Shown: positions 61,401 to 64,000 of the stretch, piece by piece | Position numbering within the stretch: position 1 is the stretch's first letter | Layout: each line of letters opens with the position of its first letter | From: Dichetophora obliterata | Lineage: Eukaryota; Arthropoda; Insecta; Diptera; Sciomyzidae | Length of the DNA stretch: 64,000 nucleotides | Assembly: GCA_963920525.1 (NCBI GenBank) | Contig: OY986440.1 | Location: 1,774,673 to 1,838,672 of the forward strand | Direction: 5' to 3' | Program-made: the position numbers and the translations under genes | Notes under the pieces: model-generated | What the model saw: the letters and a program-made list of their open reading frames with translations, nothing else | Told to the model about the DNA's origin: nothing | The model's database searches: none

Positions 61401-64000
61401 GTTTCAATGCCTTCCTACACTCATTACCAATTCCTAGAGAACCCTATGATTTTGAAATTTTATAATTTTGAAATTCTGACGACGGATTCGGATTCAGTGA
61501 CCCATATTTTGCGTATGATTTTTTTTTTGCCTTCCCCGAATTCTCAAAACTACAGAAAAAGAAGGTGGCAACCCTATCCACCATCTTGAATTTTAAAATT
61601 CTGACTTCAGATTCGAAATCAGCGACCCCTAAACACTAATAAATGACGTTTAAAATTCTTAAAAAGACATATTATTAGGTGGCAACCCTATTATTTCGAA
61701 TCTTTATAATTTTGAAATTCTGACGACGGATTCGGATTCAGTGACCCATATTTTGTTTATGATTTTTTTTTTGCCTTCCCCGAATTCTCAAAACTACAGA
61801 AAAAGAAGGTGGCAACCCTATCCACCATCTTGAATTTTAAAATTCTGACTTCAGATTCGAAATCAGCGACCCCTAAACACTAATAAATGACTACAAACTA
61901 CAAAAAATAAAGGTGGCAACCCTATCCACCATCTTGAATTTTAAAATTCTGACCTTAGATTCGAAATCAGCGATAAAATTAATTTTGACCTTGAAAAAAC
62001 ACCCCAGATTAAACCGGATATTTTTTCCATAGCGACTCTCACAAAAGCCACATGGCGGCCATCATTAAAAAATTGTCAACTCTGCGCCTCTCCTAAGCGG
62101 CCATTATACTTTTGTGGAAGGAGGAGGAGCCACAAAAACAGCCAGTGTTGTGCAAAAGTTTATGAGAAGTATAAGTGTTGTGTAAATTTGAAACCAGTTT
62201 CAATGCCTTCCTACACTCATTACCAACTCCTAGAGAACCCTATGATTTTGAAATTTTATAATTTTGAAATTCTGACGACGGATTCGGATTCAGTGACCCA
62301 TATTTTGCGTATGATTTTTTTTTTGCCTTCCCCGAATTCTCAAAACTACAGAAAAAGAAGGTGGCAACCCTATCCACCATCTTGAATTTTAAAATTCTGA
62401 CTTCAGATTCGAAATCAGCGACCCCTAAACACTAATAAATGACTACAAACTACAAAAAATAAAGGTGGCAACCCTATCCACCATCTTGAATTTTAAAATT
62501 CTGACCTTAGATTCGAAATCAGCGATAAAATTAATTTTGACCTTGAAAAAACACCCCAGATTAAACCGGATATTTTTTCCATAGCGACTCTCACAAAAGC
62601 CACATGGCGGCCATCAATAAAAAATTGTCAACTCTGCGCCTCTCCTAAGCGGCCATTATACTTTTGTGGAAGGAGGAGGAGCCACAAAAACAGCCAGTGT
62701 TGTGCAAAAGTTTATGAGAAGTATAAGTGTTGTGTAAATTTGAAACCAGTTTCAATGCCTTCCTACACTCATTACCAATTCCTAGAGAACCCTATGATTT
62801 TGAAATTTTATAATTTTGAAATTCTGACGACGGATTCGGATTCAGTGACCCATATTTTGTGTATGATTTTTTTTTTGCCTTCCCCGAATTCTCAAAACTA
62901 CAGAAAAAGAAGGTGGCAACCCTATCCACCATCTTGAATTTTAAAATTCTGACTTCAGATTCGAAATCAGCGACCCCTAAACACTAATAAATGACGTTTA
63001 AAATTCTTAAAAAGACATATTATTAGGTGGCAACCCTATTATTTCGAATCTTTATAATTTTGAAATTCTGACGACGGATTCGGATTCAGTGACCCATATT
63101 TTGTGTATGATTTTTTTTTTGCCTTCCCCGAATTCTCAAAACTACAGAAAAATAAGGTGGCAACCCTATCCACCATCTTGAATTTTAAAATTCTGACTTC
63201 AGATTCGAAATCAGCGACCCCTAAACACTAATAAATGACTACAAACTACAAAAAATAAAGGTGGCAACCCTATCCACCATCTTAAATTTTAAAATTCTGA
63301 CCTTAGATTCGAAATCAGCGATAAAATTAATTTTGACCTTGAAAAAACACCCCAGATTAAACCGGATATTTTTTCCATAGCGACTCTCACAAAAGCCACA
63401 TGGCGGCCATCATTAAAAAATTGTCAACTCTGCGCCTCTCCTAAGCGGCCATTATACTTTTGTGGAAGGAGGAGGAGCCACAAAAACAGCCAGTGTTGTG
63501 CAAAAGTTTATGAGAAGTATAAGTGTTGTGTAAATTTGAAACCAGTTTCAATGCCTTCCTACACTCATTACCAATTCCTAGAGAACCCTATGATTTTGAA
63601 ATTTTATAATTTTGAAATTCTGACGACGGATTCGGATTCAGTGACCCATATTTTGTCTATGATTTTTTTTTGCCTTCCCCGAATTCTCAAAACTACAGAA
63701 AAAGAAGGTGGCAACCCTATCCACCATCTTGAATTTTAAAATTCTGACTTCAGATTCGAAATCAGCGACCCCTAAACACTAATAAATGACGTTTAAAATT
63801 CTTAAAAAGACATATTATTAGGTGGCAACCCTATTATTTCGAATCTTTATAATTTTGAAATTCTGACGACGGATTCGGATTCAGTGACCCATATTTTGTG
63901 TATGATTTTTTTTTTGCCTTCCCCGAATTCTCAAAACTACAGAAAAAGAAGGTGGCAACCCTATCCACCATCTTGAATTTTAAAATTCTGACTTCAGATT
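58454..64000 (+). repeat. Type C higher-order repeat, block 4 (cut by window edge)
   Basis: Monomer starts: 58454, 59248, 60044, 60840 (552), 61392, 62188 (552), 62740, 63536 (incomplete). The marked opening monomer has GGCAGCCC near 58744 and CACTGACC near 58925. CAACTCCTAG plus CATCAATAAA mark 60840 and 62188. AAAATAAGG (near 63152) and CTTAAATTTT (near 63283) mark 62740, and T9 with a TC dinucleotide marks 63536. The offset from block 3 is 5633 bp up to 61392 and 5877 bp after it, the difference being 244. Confidence 0.92.
63536..64000 (+). repeat. Incomplete monomer at the right edge
   Basis: It contains the TTGAAACCAG start, a T9 first subrepeat with a TC dinucleotide (63656-63657), and the second subrepeat as far as CTGACTTCAGATT. 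It matches 57659 and is cut by the window, not by a change in sequence, so the array goes on to the right. Confidence 0.93.

Larger units (their letters stand above)
1..64000 (+). repeat. Satellite DNA array with nested higher-order repeats
   Basis: The entire window consists of tandem, same-orientation copies of one monomer. The motif TTGAAACCAGTTTCAATGCC recurs 86 times, first at 259 and last at 63536, at spacings of about 552, 692, 796 or 1040 bp. No unique sequence, inserted element or inversion interrupts it, and neither array edge lies in the window. Monomers differ from each other at only a handful of positions, so the array is highly homogenised. Lengths follow directly from the internal structure: 552, plus 244 for each extra subrepeat, minus 104 where one module is lost. 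Homogeneous arrays of this scale are typical of eukaryotic pericentromeric or centromeric heterochromatin; the location here is inferred. No open reading frame of believable coding character is present. Confidence 0.98.

Noticed and set aside
1..64000. CRISPR array
   Set aside because: Repeats are hundreds of bases long and there are no unique spacers of constant short length. The variable parts are the same repeat with point differences.

Overview
The whole 64-kb window is one uninterrupted, head-to-tail satellite DNA array. I see no protein-coding gene, RNA gene, transposon, CRISPR array or unique flank. Every repeat runs in the same orientation, and the first and last bases both fall inside a repeat, so the array continues on both sides. 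The sequence is AT-rich. Arrays of this length built as satellite monomers inside higher-order repeats (HORs) point to eukaryotic heterochromatin (pericentromere, centromere, B or sex chromosome). An insect or other arthropod is my best guess, but the window carries no gene that could prove it.

The array has three nested levels. (1) Diverged submodules of about 104-125 bp share a skeleton: AATTTT..AAATTCTGAC, then ATTCG, then a CAG.GACCC motif. (2) These build a monomer, phased here from a conserved TTGAAACCAG motif. It has a roughly 275-bp non-repetitive core, a 104-bp module and one to three copies of a 244-bp subrepeat. Lengths are therefore quantised: 552 (one 244-bp copy), 796 (two), 1040 (three), and 692 (two copies, 104-bp module lost). 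Small 1-4 bp deviations come mostly from a poly-T tract of 8-12 bases. I count 86 monomer starts and 85 complete monomers: 60 of the 796 class, 20 of the 552 class, 3 of the 1040 class and 2 of the 692 class. (3) Monomers are arranged in HOR blocks recognised by diagnostic variants.

Layout: 1-258 is the tail of a monomer. 259-6519 and 6520-12780 are two nearly identical 6261-bp, 8-monomer HORs (type A). 12781-20493 is a mixed segment with a partial 3.73-kb periodicity. 20494-27718 and 27719-34944 are two 10-monomer HORs of 7225/7226 bp (type B), each made of two 5-monomer halves of about 3734 and 3491 bp. 34945-39957 is a mixed, privately mutated segment. From 39958 to the end are four successive type C blocks (7, 11, 8 and at least 8 monomers), each opened by the same marked monomer.

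Each core carries a FTZ-F1/ERR-type nuclear-receptor half-site, a GAGAG motif, a cluster of GCCAT (PHO/YY1-type) motifs and a hairpin with a purine loop. Their function is inference only. The most unusual sequence-level signal is a hypervariable dinucleotide just upstream of the poly-T tract, with seven states among 86 otherwise near-identical copies.
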